Notes: generated from the sequence alone by a model not told the origin. Counted from the first letter of the stretch, positions 1-8,746 are shown. The stretch is 64,000 nt of DNA from Duncaniella freteri (GCF_004766125.1 NZ_SJSA01000001.1:2046001-2110000), one strand, 5' to 3'. Program-made: numbers and translations.

Positions 1-165
1 ATACAGTGGGATGATAAGATATTTAAATACTGGTATGGCGATAAGGCTGAATATCTTTTGCGCCTTATGGATTTTGATTCCAATAGAATCAATCTTTTTG
101 ATAATGTTTCGCTAAATTTAGCCGAGCCCAAAGTACAGAAATTACCACACTTTTCTTTTTTATAG
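1..165 (+). CDS. C-terminal end of an unidentified protein
   Basis: Frame 1 is open from the window edge to a TAG at 163-165 and gives the last 54 residues of a protein that begins outside the window. The tail is rich in aromatic and charged residues (it begins IQWDDKIFKYWYGDKAEY) and matches no family I recognise. The next gene starts 5 bases after the stop, so the two are probably co-transcribed. The frame could be a chance opening, but its spacing to the next start supports it as real. Confidence 0.55.
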   Translation: MQWDDKIFKYWYGDKAEYLLRLMDFDSNRINLFDNVSLNLAEPKVQKLPHFSFL

Positions 166-170
166 GAATA

Positions 171-521
171 ATGAATATGAAACTGATCGATAAACGATTC
201 TGGATAGCATGGACGGCTGTGGCAATGCTGATGGTGGTTGTTACTGCACAATGTTGTTTTAATGAGGACACGGTAATTCTTGGTATAGCCTATGCTTTGT
301 CGTTAATCTCAACGTGGCTATGCCACCGAATCAGACCAAAGGCAACTTTTAGCAATCTACTGGTTATGTTCCTATACAATACCATACTTGGCTATAACTT
401 GATTTTCAACAATCATGGTGGAGCCGGATTTACATGGTGGTTCTATCTTCTATTACTTAACGGAGTCCACTCGATTGTGCTATTGATATATACCTCATGT
501 ATTTACATAAAGAAACGATGA
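171..521 (+). CDS. Small multi-pass membrane protein, unknown
   Basis: 116 residues with about four hydrophobic segments (roughly residues 10-27, 36-50, 60-80 and 88-110) and a basic tail ending IYIKKR, so very likely an inner-membrane protein. A GGAATA sequence lies just before the ATG. The stop overlaps the next ATG as ATGA (518-521), which implies translational coupling with the downstream gene. No family is recognised and I give no function. Confidence 0.65.
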   Translation: MNMKLIDKRFWIAWTAVAMLMVVVTAQCCFNEDTVILGIAYALSLISTWLCHRIRPKATFSNLLVMFLYNTILGYNLIFNNHGGAGFTWWFYLLLLNGVHSIVLLIYTSCIYIKKR

Positions 522-1030
522 AACCTAAGAAAATCATCATTCTGACGATTATAGTGCTATTTGGAATAATGGGTGCGACTGTCTGCTATCGTCATGACAT
601 AAGCTATCAACAAATATGCTGCATTAAGAATCCGGATAGTAAAGACAATGCCAATACTTTGTTCTATCCTTATGGATTCGCCCTGTTGCATGACAGCATT
701 TCTCTGCAATCATACCGTGGCATAAACGAGAGCACCTTACGTATTGCAGACAATGTGGGTCAATGGGATTTTGAAAAATATTCCTATCTGATAACCTACG
801 GCAATAATGTGGAACAGCTATCATACAGTTGGCTTGACACATTCATTTATGATGAGTCTCCCAGCTATGCCAAATGTTGGAAAGAAGGCAAACAATTACT
901 GATTGTAGATTATCTGGGGTTCAATTACCGTCAACATTCACTTCTCAATGATAAAGAAATAAAAGGCAATGACAGCATATATGTCTATCGACTACCACAT
1001 TCACCATTCTTACGTGGCTTGCAAAACTAA
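518..1030 (+). CDS. Signal-anchored extracytoplasmic protein, unknown
   Basis: The ATG at 518 is preferred to the upstream ATG at 497 because it gives the 4-bp ATGA overlap with the preceding stop and begins MKPKK followed by a hydrophobic stretch (IIILTIIVLFGIMGATVC). That is a classic signal peptide or N-terminal anchor. The remaining ~145 residues are polar with many Tyr and Asp and contain no motif I recognise. It is probably exported and works with the membrane protein upstream; that link is inferred only from the coupling. Confidence 0.65.
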   Translation: MKPKKIIILTIIVLFGIMGATVCYRHDISYQQICCIKNPDSKDNANTLFYPYGFALLHDSISLQSYRGINESTLRIADNVGQWDFEKYSYLITYGNNVEQLSYSWLDTFIYDESPSYAKCWKEGKQLLIVDYLGFNYRQHSLLNDKEIKGNDSIYVYRLPHSPFLRGLQN

Positions 1031-1259
1031 TAACCACAAAAATATTCAAGACTTATGTAGCGGAGACTCTTCAATGGTAAATCGGAATCATGCAATGGCA
1101 ATAAGACCGAAGTAGCGAGAATACTCTACATCAATCCTCCGACACGATATCGCAAAACGAATAAATACGGCATAGTGCAAACCTCATAAAAAGTTGTTGC
1201 ACGAAAATAATTCTATGTAATTCCCTGAATTATATACACGAAAATCCAAATAAAAAACT

Positions 1260-1267
1260 TACCTTTG
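1260..1267 (+). promoter_or_regulatory. Bacteroidales -7 box with no gene behind it
   Basis: TACCTTTG fits the TAnnTTTG consensus in the otherwise gene-free stretch 1031-1346. Reading right it meets only the antisense 3' end of the truncated integrase, so it may be what is left of a gene lost in the same rearrangement. I see nothing else in 1031-1346. Confidence 0.35.
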
Positions 1268-1346
1268 CATTGAAGAAAAGCGTTTTTTGAATTGATGCAA
1301 AATCAGGCCGAACAAAGCATCTCGCTCGTTTCTAAATCGTTACCTA

Positions 1347-2465
1347 TTAAACCGTAAATCTCGGTAACTCATTAACAGCAAGCCGATAAAAATTTGAATA
1401 ATGTCTTGCGATGTGTGACGTGAGATGTTTGGAGATTTTCGCAAGGTCGGCAATCTCCTTGAGATACGCGTTGACTTTCTGGTTCGACATCACAGGAAGC
1501 ACCACACCGGTTGTCAGCACGACAGGGTGACCGCTGTATTTGCGCATGATTGTCTGCGGCACGTCAAGGAGCGGTATTACGCTCAGCTCCTCGGTCTTCT
1601 CACGGTTCTTCCTTATCCACATATTGCCGTTGGCGTCAGCCGATATGTCTGAACGTTTCAGCGTCTTGACATCAATGAACGCCAGCCCTGTGAAGCAGCA
1701 GAACACGAAAGTGTCCCTGACACATTCAAGTCTTGGAAAAGCCTTCAGGTCGAGAGCCATTATGCTTTTCAGCTCCGGCTCAGTGAGGAAGCCGCGGTCC
1801 GCCTTAGTGCGCTTGAAACGCTTTCCAAGAAACGGGTCGTCGCTGATCCACTTGTTGGCGATGGCATACTGGATCACATTCTTCAGGTAGCGCAGATACC
1901 GGACAGCGGTATTGTTGGCGCACTCCTTGCTCACACGCAGGAAATGCTCGAAATCCTGCACGAAACCGGCTGTCACATCCTTTATGGCTATATCCCTGTC
2001 GCCTCCGTGAGTGAGGGCGATGAACTCCTCCAGATAGGTGACACAACGCTCCCAGTGGCTGAAAGTGGCGTAGCCGATGTCACCGCGCTCATATTCCTCC
2101 CTGCGCTTCACGTTTGTCTCGCGGAACACGTCGCAGAGCATCTTAGGCTTTTCCACCATACCGAAATAATGGTTCTTCATTATCTGCGGATTGATGTAAC
2201 GGCCCTCGTTGAGCAGGCGGTTGTGTATCTCATAGAAACGGGAGCGCACCATTTCAAGATACTTGTTAAGCTCTAAGTCGCGGCGGGAGCGTCCCGCACT
2301 TTTCTGGGCGCGCTGGTCCCAGTTGGACGGATGTACCTTCCTGCCGATTGTAAACTCGGTCTTCTGACCTTCGGTTGTTATTCTCGCATAGATGGGGTAC
2401 TCCCCGTTGCCTTCCGAACGCGGCTTCCTCGGAAAGAAAGTCAGCGTAAAAAATGAATCCTTCAT
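1347..2465 (-). pseudogene. Tyrosine recombinase truncated at its C terminus
   Basis: A Bacteroidales integrase with an N-terminal arm-binding domain (residues ~1-90), a SAM-like core-binding domain (~105-215) and a catalytic domain from ~230. Box I reads CCFTGLAFID, with the first catalytic arginine replaced as in IntDOT-type enzymes. Box II begins SHIARH, but homology stops there. The last ~15 residues (from YSNFYRL) are unrelated, and the LGH motif and tyrosine nucleophile are missing. At 372 residues it is about 35 short of its relatives. The downstream DNA has therefore been replaced, with the breakpoint near 1405-1412, and the enzyme should be inactive. The repeat field at 2575-2864 lies upstream of its start. 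Confidence 0.8.
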
Positions 2466-2574
2466 ACTGTTGTGGGTTTAATGGTTATATAAATATAATC
2501 ATTTTCTGCCGGATTTGCAACAGGCAAAGAACAGTATGAATGTATGTTGTGTGACAGTAAGCGTCCGGCGTACT

Positions 2575-2864
2575 GCGTGAGTCAAAAATATCCCTGCAAC
2601 TCACGGAAAAGCACGGAGGAAACATCCTCAAATGTTAAATCCGTCCCGAAAAACACCCGTTGCACGCTCATTCCTTAAATGATGTTAATTTACGGGCTTT
2701 GTGCTTTGAAAAGTGGGGCCGGAGGGTGGAGCCATGAACCCTGAGCCTCCCGTATCTGGACTGCATATCGCAGTAAAACACTGAACAGCAGGTGACTCAC
2801 TCACCGGTTACTGCAATCGTGAGTCATTTGCCTCACGATGCGTGTGACTCACGCAAAACTCACG
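2575..2864. repeat. Cluster of GTGAGTCA / TGACTCAC motifs
   Basis: At least six copies of a 7-9-bp motif in both orientations lie upstream of the truncated integrase: 2575-2584, 2599-2605, 2791-2805 (a double copy), 2818-2826, 2844-2853 and 2858-2864. Arrays like this beside an integrase gene usually bind the integrase arm domain or an excisionase; that role is inferred. The cluster and the att-like core at 2967 are what I find in the gene-free stretch 2466-3156, apart from a small hairpin at 2950-2965. Confidence 0.45.
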
Positions 2865-2966
2865 CTCATGTGCCGAACTCCGCTGTATTATGCCGGATAG
2901 GGTAAAAAGAAAAACGCTGGAAATCAAGTGATTTTCAGTGTTTTGCGGTGGAAGTCCGTACTTCCT

Positions 2967-2981
2967 TGTGATCCGCCTGGG
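2967..2981. repeat. att-like 15-bp direct repeat, left copy
   Basis: TGTGATCCGCCTGGG recurs at 10840-10854 in the same orientation. Read on the minus strand, CCCAGGCGGATCA fits the end of a tRNA T-stem plus the acceptor 3' strand, although no tRNA body adjoins either copy. The two copies bracket a 7.9-kb segment with an integrase at its right end, which suggests attL and attR of an island. A hairpin (GGAAGT, loop CCGT, ACTTCC; 2950-2965) lies just to the left. Confidence 0.55.
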
Positions 2982-3156
2982 AGTGACATTTGTGAATCGC
3001 ATTGAATCGTAATGAATTTTAGCGTTCAAAGCTAATTATCATGCATTGATTGATTGTCAGCATCTTATCGTAACAAAGCCATTTGCAACATTGAACTTTG
3101 GAAATCATCGGGGCGCAAGTAGAGGCAGAAGATGTGGACAAAGCGTGGACGAAAAT

Positions 3157-3187
3157 TTTGTCGTGTGGACAAAATTCAGTAATTTTG
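3157..3187 (+). promoter_or_regulatory. Promoter of the recombinase at 3215
   Basis: TTTG (3157-3160), a 19-nt spacer and TAATTTTG (3180-3187) match the Bacteroidales consensus. The predicted transcript start is about 20 nt upstream of the ATG at 3215. Two copies of GTGGACAAA (near 3134 and 3165) and a near-palindrome around 3147-3162 overlap the upstream element and could be operator sites. Confidence 0.65.
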
Positions 3188-3214
3188 TACCACATCAAAA
3201 TAATCTCTCTGAAT

Positions 3215-4561
3215 ATGGCAACCATAACACGCTCTCTATCCTCTAAGGTCAACGCCAATGGCGAAGCTGAAATCATGTTGCGACTGTCGGTGTCGCGCGA
3301 ACTGCGTCTGCGCCTGAAAAGCGGCATCTTTGTTGAGGCTACCCGTTTTCGTGACGGTAAGATCATTATGCCACGCGCAGACCGAAAGACACTGGCAAAG
3401 TTACAAATAATAAATGACAATCTGATATCTTTGGAGAGCCGACTGATTTCACTCTGTGTAAGCACACCACAAAAGTCTCTCTCCAAAGAATTTTTCGAGG
3501 ACGCTATTCTGCGTCACCACCACCCGGAACTGTTTGAGGCCGCTCTGAAGAAGATGTCGTTTTTCGATGTGTTCAATGAATTTCTCGACAAGCATCTTGA
3601 CGGCGCACCACTGTCAGGCCACTACAAGGTGCTTGCCCGACTGTTGCGTCGCTTTGAGCTGTACAGGCAGAAAACGACCCGGACAAAGTTCACGCTTATT
3701 CTCAACGACTTTGATTCCGCTGAGATAGAGCGGTTCAAGGAATTTGTGGTCAATGAGCCGAAAATTTATGACAAATATCCCTCAATATACAAGACCGCCT
3801 CTGATGTCGTTGAGACTGCACGTAAGCCCCGTCGCCCGGAGAAACGCGGCGAGAATTCTGTCATAGGGATACTAAAAAGGCTTCGGGCTTTCTTCAACTG
3901 GTGTGTGAGACGTGGCTATCTCGACCGTACTCCGTTCGCAACTTTCACAGGTATAGGCAGTGAGAAATACGGCACTCCTTACTATATCACAATAGAGGAG
4001 CGCGATTTGATAGCCGATTTCGACCTGTCGGATAAACCGGCTTTGGAGGTGCAACGCGACATATTTGTTTTTCAGTGCCTTATCGGTTGCCGAGTGTCGG
4101 ACTTGTTGGAAATGACGTCGGGAAGCATCATAAACGGTGCAATCGAGTACATCCCCAACAAGACCAAGAATGAACGCCCGGGGGTTGTACGAGTGCCACT
4201 TAATACACGCGCACGGCAATTGGTGGAGAAATATTCTGCCAAAGGAGCTGAGAAACTGTTTCCTTTCATCAGCGCACAGAAATACAACGAGGCAATAAAA
4301 AAGATATTCACTCTCTGCGAGATAACCCGAATGGTGACTGTCCGCAATCCAAAGACCGGGGAAGAGGAGAAACGCCCGATAAATGAGATTGCAAGCAGCC
4401 ATGTGGCACGGCGTACATTCATCGGCAATCTATACAAGAAAGTCAAGGATCCCAGTCTTGTTGGGGCTTTGTCAGGGCATAAAGAGGGCAGCAAGGCTTT
4501 CGCCAGATACAGGGAGATTGACGAGGATATGAAAAAAGAACTTGTCAGCTTGCTCGACTGA
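3215..4561 (+). CDS. Tyrosine recombinase, complete
   Basis: 448 residues from the ATG at 3215, chosen because it begins MATITRSLSSKV, the usual start of the arm-binding domain, and follows a good promoter. The core-binding domain covers about residues 110-250. The catalytic domain has box I GCRVSD with the arginine present, box II SHVARR, then LSGHKEGSKAFARY with the tyrosine nucleophile. All catalytic residues seem present, so it should be active. It differs from the IntDOT-like enzymes on either side and may be an island-borne integrase or an invertase. The other genes on the left side of this island lie downstream in the same direction. Confidence 0.85.
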   Translation: MATITRSLSSKVNANGEAEIMLRLSVSRELRLRLKSGIFVEATRFRDGKIIMPRADRKTLAKLQIINDNLISLESRLISLCVSTPQKSLSKEFFEDAILRHHHPELFEAALKKMSFFDVFNEFLDKHLDGAPLSGHYKVLARLLRRFELYRQKTTRTKFTLILNDFDSAEIERFKEFVVNEPKIYDKYPSIYKTASDVVETARKPRRPEKRGENSVIGILKRLRAFFNWCVRRGYLDRTPFATFTGIGSEKYGTPYYITIEERDLIADFDLSDKPALEVQRDIFVFQCLIGCRVSDLLEMTSGSIINGAIEYIPNKTKNERPGVVRVPLNTRARQLVEKYSAKGAEKLFPFISAQKYNEAIKKIFTLCEITRMVTVRNPKTGEEEKRPINEIASSHVARRTFIGNLYKKVKDPSLVGALSGHKEGSKAFARYREIDEDMKKELVSLLD

Positions 4562-4607
4562 TGTTATTTTATCAGCCTATTAAGCTGATTATGTGAGAAA
4601 TTTGTTG

Positions 4608-4615
4608 TACCTTTG
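4608..4615 (+). promoter_or_regulatory. -7 box upstream of the small gene and nuclease
   Basis: TACCTTTG lies 30 nt before the ATG at 4645. A weak hairpin (ATCAGC / GCTGAT, near 4571-4589) just after the recombinase stop may end the previous transcript. I see no clear -33 element. Confidence 0.45.
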
Positions 4616-4644
4616 TAATTGAATTAGTAAAAGGAGATAAAACT

Positions 4645-4824
4645 ATGGCAATGACAATTAAAACATCCCCCGAACTTTGGGGCGAAGATGCAAGAATCTT
4701 CACCGAGGAAGCGGAGCGCAATGGCAAATTGCCTACGCCAAAACTCTCGGAATCACAGCGTAAGGTGCTTTCCACCATGTTGGAGAGTGCCAAGAACATC
4801 ATATTTCCTCCTCATAATGGCTGA
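4645..4824 (+). CDS. 59-residue protein upstream of the nuclease, unknown
   Basis: ATG at 4645 with AAGGAG at 4631-4636, one of the few strong Shine-Dalgarno sites in the window; the stop is TGA at 4822-4824. The product begins MAMTIKTSPELWGEDARIF and is rich in Glu, Lys and Ser with no Cys. It ends 29 nt before the nuclease gene, and both follow the same -7 box. A small soluble protein directly before a toxic-type nuclease suggests an antitoxin, partner or inhibitor, but nothing in the sequence proves that. Confidence 0.65.
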   Translation: MAMTIKTSPELWGEDARIFTEEAERNGKLPTPKLSESQRKVLSTMLESAKNIIFPPHNG

Positions 4825-4853
4825 CTAAGCCGAATTATTTTCAAGCATTTGGC

Positions 4854-5951
4854 ATGAGCAAACTGATTAAAACCGATGCCGAATACGCACGGTGGATACA
4901 TGAGTTAAAAGAACGCTACCGTAGCAGTCAGATTAAGGCAGCCACACGGGTAAACCAAGAGATGCTGCGCTTCTATTGGTCGTTGGGTCGTGACATAGTG
5001 GCTCGTGACGCTGAAAACAAATACGGCACGGGGTTTTACAAGCTTCTTAGCCAAGACCTTAAAGACGCAATCCCCGAAGCGGAGGGCTTCTCCCGACAGA
5101 ATTTGCAGTACATGAAGAAGATGTATCTTCTTTACAGTCATGCGGCTGCAAATTGCCAACAACTTGTTGGCAATTCTGAGGGAGAGATATGCCAACAAGC
5201 TGTTGGCAATTTATCCGACACCCCGGCTGAAATATTGTTCTCTGTTCCGTGGGGACATCATTGCACCATTATTGACAAATATTTTTCAAAGTCAGACTAT
5301 GATGCAGCGTTGTTTTATGTAAGGAAAGTTGTTGAGGATGGTTGGTCAAGAGGGGTGCTACGCTCATTCATTGACACAAATCTGCATTTAAGGCAGGGAA
5401 AGGCATTGACAAGTTTTTCGCGCTTGCTTCCTGCTCCCAATAGCGACCTTGCACAAGAACTGACAAAAGACCCGTATATCTTTGATTTTACCGAGATGAC
5501 GGAGCCATATAAAGAGCGTGAATTGAAAAAAGCTCTTATGGCTAACATTTCACGATTTCTTCTTGAACTGGGTTCCGGCTTCGCTTATGTTGGCCAGGAA
5601 TACCGATTAAAAGTAGGGCATACGGAGCAATTCATTGATTTGTTGTTCTATAACATTAAATTGCACGCTTATTGTGTGATAGAGGTCAAGACCGCCACAT
5701 TTGGAGCGGGCGACATCGGTCAACTTGGAACATATATGACAGCCGTCAATCATATCCTCAAAACCAAACAGGATAATCCTACAATCGGGCTGCTGATATG
5801 CAAGGACAAAGACAATGTGCTTGCTCAATATGCCCTCGAATCCTCATCGCAACCTATCGGAGTGGCTGAATTTCAGCTCACAAAATTTATTCCCGATGAG
5901 TTCAAGAGTTCATTACCCTCAATTGAGGATATTGAATCAGAACTGAAATAA
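4854..5951 (+). CDS. YhcG-family (DUF1016) PD-(D/E)XK nuclease
   Basis: 365 residues. The N-terminal DUF1016 domain (~10-150) has the typical pattern LRFYWSLGRDI, TGFYKLLSQDL and FSRQNLQYMKKMY. The C-terminal nuclease domain (~190-350) carries the PD-(D/E)XK core in FIDLLFYN followed ~12 residues later by IEVKTATF. This family cleaves or processes DNA and is common beside restriction systems and mobile elements; the exact substrate is not known from sequence. The inserted repeat NCQQLVGN / ICQQAVGN (residues ~100-125) is unusual. It is probably a defence or stability gene of the island. Confidence 0.88.
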   Translation: MSKLIKTDAEYARWIHELKERYRSSQIKAATRVNQEMLRFYWSLGRDIVARDAENKYGTGFYKLLSQDLKDAIPEAEGFSRQNLQYMKKMYLLYSHAAANCQQLVGNSEGEICQQAVGNLSDTPAEILFSVPWGHHCTIIDKYFSKSDYDAALFYVRKVVEDGWSRGVLRSFIDTNLHLRQGKALTSFSRLLPAPNSDLAQELTKDPYIFDFTEMTEPYKERELKKALMANISRFLLELGSGFAYVGQEYRLKVGHTEQFIDLLFYNIKLHAYCVIEVKTATFGAGDIGQLGTYMTAVNHILKTKQDNPTIGLLICKDKDNVLAQYALESSSQPIGVAEFQLTKFIPDEFKSSLPSIEDIESELK

Positions 5952-6090
5952 GTTGCATTTTCTGTATTATCCGCATTTTATCCACAAATAATAGAGATGT
6001 AGAATATCTGAAATACGACCAAAAATATTCTTGTAAAACTCAAATCCCCAATGTTTCTCAACAATGCATATTAAGGCAGATTATATATAA

Positions 6091-7459
6091 CAATGATTCG
6101 GTAAAATTTTAGGTTGTTCATCCTAGGCTAAGCCGCTAACTGAGTCAACCGATGATTTATTTTCTGAATTATTTTTAGATGCGGAGATTTTCCGCAAGTC
6201 GAAATAATTGTTGAGGCGAGATAAGATTCAAACATAAGCCGTTTGAACTGCGCTACCGAAAGATCCGGATAATCCTTCCTTATGACCTCTTTGCAGACAT
6301 TGAGGGCAGTGAAGGAAAGATTGAACGCAAAGTCAAGCCGCTCCCTGTCGCGGGTCTGCTGTGACTGAAGTCCGGTAAACTGCTTGGCATCGCGTATACC
6401 GAACTCAATCTGAAAGCGGGTGCGGTAGAAACCGATGATCTTTTCAGGCCTCATATTGGTGTCGGTAGAGAAGTAAAGAAGAGGCTCTGCGTTTTCAACC
6501 GGACAGACCACGATACGGATGTCGCGTTTCAATGCCCTCGAATGCACGACCGCCGTGTGACATCGGTTTTTGTTTCCTTTGGAATCCTCATATATGAATG
6601 AAGTGAACACGGACATGTCAAGGTTGGAGAAATCCACTTTCTCTCCATACTTTTTCTTTCTGCCGCGTCTTCGCGGGGCGGAGGAATCCGGTATGGCCAG
6701 ATACCTCAGATATGAGTTGGCACGTAATCTCCCGACAAATCGAAATCCCATGCCAATCACTTCATTCACAAATTCATATTTGGAAAAGAAGGCATCGGCA
6801 ACCAGAATATCCGTCAGTGAGAGCAGCTCTGTCGCCTTTGACCTGACAAGTGCCACATACCAGCCAAGCATTGACATTTGTTTCTCAGATTCAAGAGTCC
6901 TGAAGTTCGGTGACTGGACAGCACCGAGCATCACGCATGTATGTTTACTCAGACTTATTGCCCCGATCGCCATTATCTCCAGACCGCGTTTCACACGTTG
7001 TGCCACCCCTGACCAGAAACGGCCTATGCCATACGTCAGTCTGCCTGACTTTGAAATGAACGACGGATCGATTGCCACTGCCATGTCATCGGCCGGCTCA
7101 AAACAATCCTGCGCCATACCTATGTTGACTTTCATCCAGTCTACGGATGTCTTGAAATTGGAAGCAAAGGTCTTGGCTGTACGACCGCCATAGCGCGACA
7201 GCCGGGTAAAATTGACTTTGCCCGGAATCAACGCCACAGTGCGTATTGTTAAAATCAGCCAGTTGAGGAACCTTTTGCTCATCTTGGTTGTAGTATTTTC
7301 AAATACCGACTTACACCGAAAGGTGAAGTCTTTGAGAATCGCCAATACGTTCATGGTATAAGATTTTTATAATGAACGCTTTGGCGATTCATTTGTATTT
7401 GACAATTCGAGATATTAACTTAAGTTTCAACTACTTCGGTAATTTTTACCGAATCATTG
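6091..7459 (-). mobile_element. IS4-family insertion sequence, complete
   Basis: 1369 bp with perfect 16-bp terminal inverted repeats CAATGATTCGGTAAAA (6091-6106 and 7444-7459), flanked by the same six bases ATATAA (6085-6090 and 7460-7465), a likely target duplication. It carries one transposase gene on the minus strand. It landed at the very end of the gene read leftwards from 7905 and supplies that gene's last 13 codons. Confidence 0.88.
6128..7354 (-). CDS. IS4-family DDE transposase
   Basis: 408 residues, full length. The DDE triad is visible: Asp96 in AIDPSF, Asp187 in VADAFFS, and the glutamate in FYRTRFQIEFGIRDAKQ, which is the IS4 YREK signature (Y-2-R-3-E-6-K). It catalyses cut-and-paste transposition of the surrounding element. 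The frame is intact and both terminal repeats are present, so the copy could still be mobile. Confidence 0.93.
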   Translation of the reverse strand: MNVLAILKDFTFRCKSVFENTTTKMSKRFLNWLILTIRTVALIPGKVNFTRLSRYGGRTAKTFASNFKTSVDWMKVNIGMAQDCFEPADDMAVAIDPSFISKSGRLTYGIGRFWSGVAQRVKRGLEIMAIGAISLSKHTCVMLGAVQSPNFRTLESEKQMSMLGWYVALVRSKATELLSLTDILVADAFFSKYEFVNEVIGMGFRFVGRLRANSYLRYLAIPDSSAPRRRGRKKKYGEKVDFSNLDMSVFTSFIYEDSKGNKNRCHTAVVHSRALKRDIRIVVCPVENAEPLLYFSTDTNMRPEKIIGFYRTRFQIEFGIRDAKQFTGLQSQQTRDRERLDFAFNLSFTALNVCKEVIRKDYPDLSVAQFKRLMFESYLASTIISTCGKSPHLKIIQKINHRLTQLAA

Positions 7460-7905
7460 ATATAATATATGTCCCCAAAGGTGTCCCCAACAGTGTCGGA
7501 AGAAGTGTCCCCATTTGTGGGGGATTGAGCTTCTGAAGAAGCCCCGATAGCCGCTGTATCCTGTGAAGCCATGATTGAAAAGCCGGGTATCTGATCCATG
7601 ACAAGCACCGTGTATAGTGTCGCGTTGCCTATTTCAAGTCTCCGTATCCACTTCTGCGCTTCAAAAATCCTCATGTATCTTCCTACTGTGTCTTTGTCCG
7701 CTCCGATTGAGGCGGCCAGTTTTCGTGTCGAGGCTACGAACTGACCGGGCAGGATGTCTATTGTTGTGCCTTTTATGGGGTATGTGCCTTTGGCTCTCAG
7801 CACGCGAAAAAGTATCTCCAGCCAGAGATGTACCATCCGGCTCTCGGAGTAGAGCCATTCCTCGTTGCGGAGATAGTGCATTACGGGTATCCATGAACGG
7901 TTCAT
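7420..7905 (-). CDS. Winged-helix DNA-binding protein with an IS-encoded tail
   Basis: 161 residues. Residues ~30-110 look like the winged-helix region of replication-initiator or DnaD-like proteins of Bacteroidales mobile elements (ASTRKLAASIGADKDTVGRYMRIFEAQKWI, quoted in parts: ASTRKLAASIG, DKDTVGRYMRIFE). A low-complexity Ser/Thr/Asp tail follows. The last 13 residues (INDSVKITEVVET) are encoded inside the IS4 right end. Rejoining the flanks in silico with one target copy gives a stop seven codons further on, so the insertion changed little. A replication or regulatory role is inferred. Confidence 0.6.
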   Translation of the reverse strand: MNRSWIPVMHYLRNEEWLYSESRMVHLWLEILFRVLRAKGTYPIKGTTIDILPGQFVASTRKLAASIGADKDTVGRYMRIFEAQKWIRRLEIGNATLYTVLVMDQIPGFSIMASQDTAAIGASSEAQSPTNGDTSSDTVGDTFGDIYYINDSVKITEVVET

Positions 7906-7958
7906 TTCGGCTGTTTATATTCTTGGGGTACATATATATGGGAGTTGGTGCGTGAGCC

Positions 7959-8234
7959 TCAGGCTTTTCCACATGAAGTGTCAACATCGCGGTCTGTCAC
8001 ATAGAGTTCATTCGGGAACACCACACATCCGGCAATCCTCTCTATCTCTTTCTTGCAGAAGGAGGGTATGCAGCAGCATCCGGCTTTCCAGTTGTAGAAT
8101 GTCTTGCGTTTGATGCCTTCTCCGCAGGCTCTTACTACCGCTGTCACGAAAAAACGGTGGTCTGTATGGGGTAATGTGGCGAGATAGTCGTTAAGGCACT
8201 TGGAGTCAATCTCCTTGATCTGTTGTGTAGTCAT
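7959..8234 (-). CDS. Small phage-like protein, unknown
   Basis: 91 residues with the pattern KRKTFYNWKAG and a Cys-rich stretch (CCCIPSFCKKEIERIAG). This is reminiscent of short proteins lying between the excisionase-like and replication-like genes of Bacteroidales islands. A DNA-binding role is possible but cannot be shown. It lies 27 nt downstream of the HTH gene at 8261-8536 on the same strand and is probably in one operon with it and the gene at 7420-7905. Confidence 0.55.
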   Translation of the reverse strand: MTTQQIKEIDSKCLNDYLATLPHTDHRFFVTAVVRACGEGIKRKTFYNWKAGCCCIPSFCKKEIERIAGCVVFPNELYVTDRDVDTSCGKA

Positions 8235-8260
8235 AATTTCGTCCTTTAAGATTAAATGAA

Positions 8261-8536
8261 TCAGGTCTGCCGTTTTTTTTCAAGTGTTGCGTATCCGGCT
8301 CGCGCCCTCACATCGTAAAGAGAGAGGAAAAAACGCCGTCCGTTACGCTCCGCTTTAAGTGATCCGTCGTGTATGGCATCGCGCACACGCTGGTCTGAAC
8401 AGTGCATTATCTCGGCTGCCTCACGCACGGTTATCTTCCTGTCAGGAGGCATTGGTGCGGTGATGTTCCGCTTTATCTCTTCAAGGGTGTTCTCAATCCT
8501 CGTGAGCCTCATTGTTATGCGCCGGTCTTCACTCAT
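8261..8536 (-). CDS. Excisionase-type helix-turn-helix protein
   Basis: 91 residues. A short N-terminal coiled segment is followed by ITVREAAEIMHCSDQRVRDAIHDGSL and FFLSLYDVRA, the MerR/excisionase HTH_17 pattern (first helix, recognition helix, then a wing). In mobile elements such proteins control excision direction or the early operon. It is transcribed away from the repressor gene at 8747, with the dyad-rich region 8537-8746 between them, like a phage switch. Confidence 0.75.
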   Translation of the reverse strand: MSEDRRITMRLTRIENTLEEIKRNITAPMPPDRKITVREAAEIMHCSDQRVRDAIHDGSLKAERNGRRFFLSLYDVRARAGYATLEKKRQT

Positions 8537-8607
8537 AGTCGTATCCGTTTATAAGCTGTTTGACATTTTTTCTGTTAGCAACCATTAGCTATATTTAGAA
8601 AAATGAT

Positions 8608-8699
8608 TATCTTTGCGATTAGAAATAATTAATCTAAATTAGGTAGTTGCAATAACACTAACAAACTAATCGTGCTAAATGATTGTTTGAAGTGTTATT
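8608..8699. promoter_or_regulatory. Divergent control region: -7 box and long dyad
   Basis: TATCTTTG at 8608-8615 is a + strand -7 box for the repressor gene. Further on, AATAACACT (8651-8659) and AGTGTTATT (8691-8699) are perfect inverted repeats, and the pairing continues inward (ACAAAC against GTTTG) with one unpaired base. TTAGA / TCTAA repeats lie around 8619-8637. The dyad could be the operator of the repressor at 8747 or a leader hairpin. Confidence 0.5.
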
Positions 8700-8746
8700 A
8701 TTGGAAATACCTAATCAAATTTATTAGAAAATATAAACGCAAGTTT

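Noticed and set aside
2575..2864. CRISPR array
   Set aside because: Repeats are 7-9 bp, irregularly spaced and in both orientations; no cas genes are present anywhere in the window.
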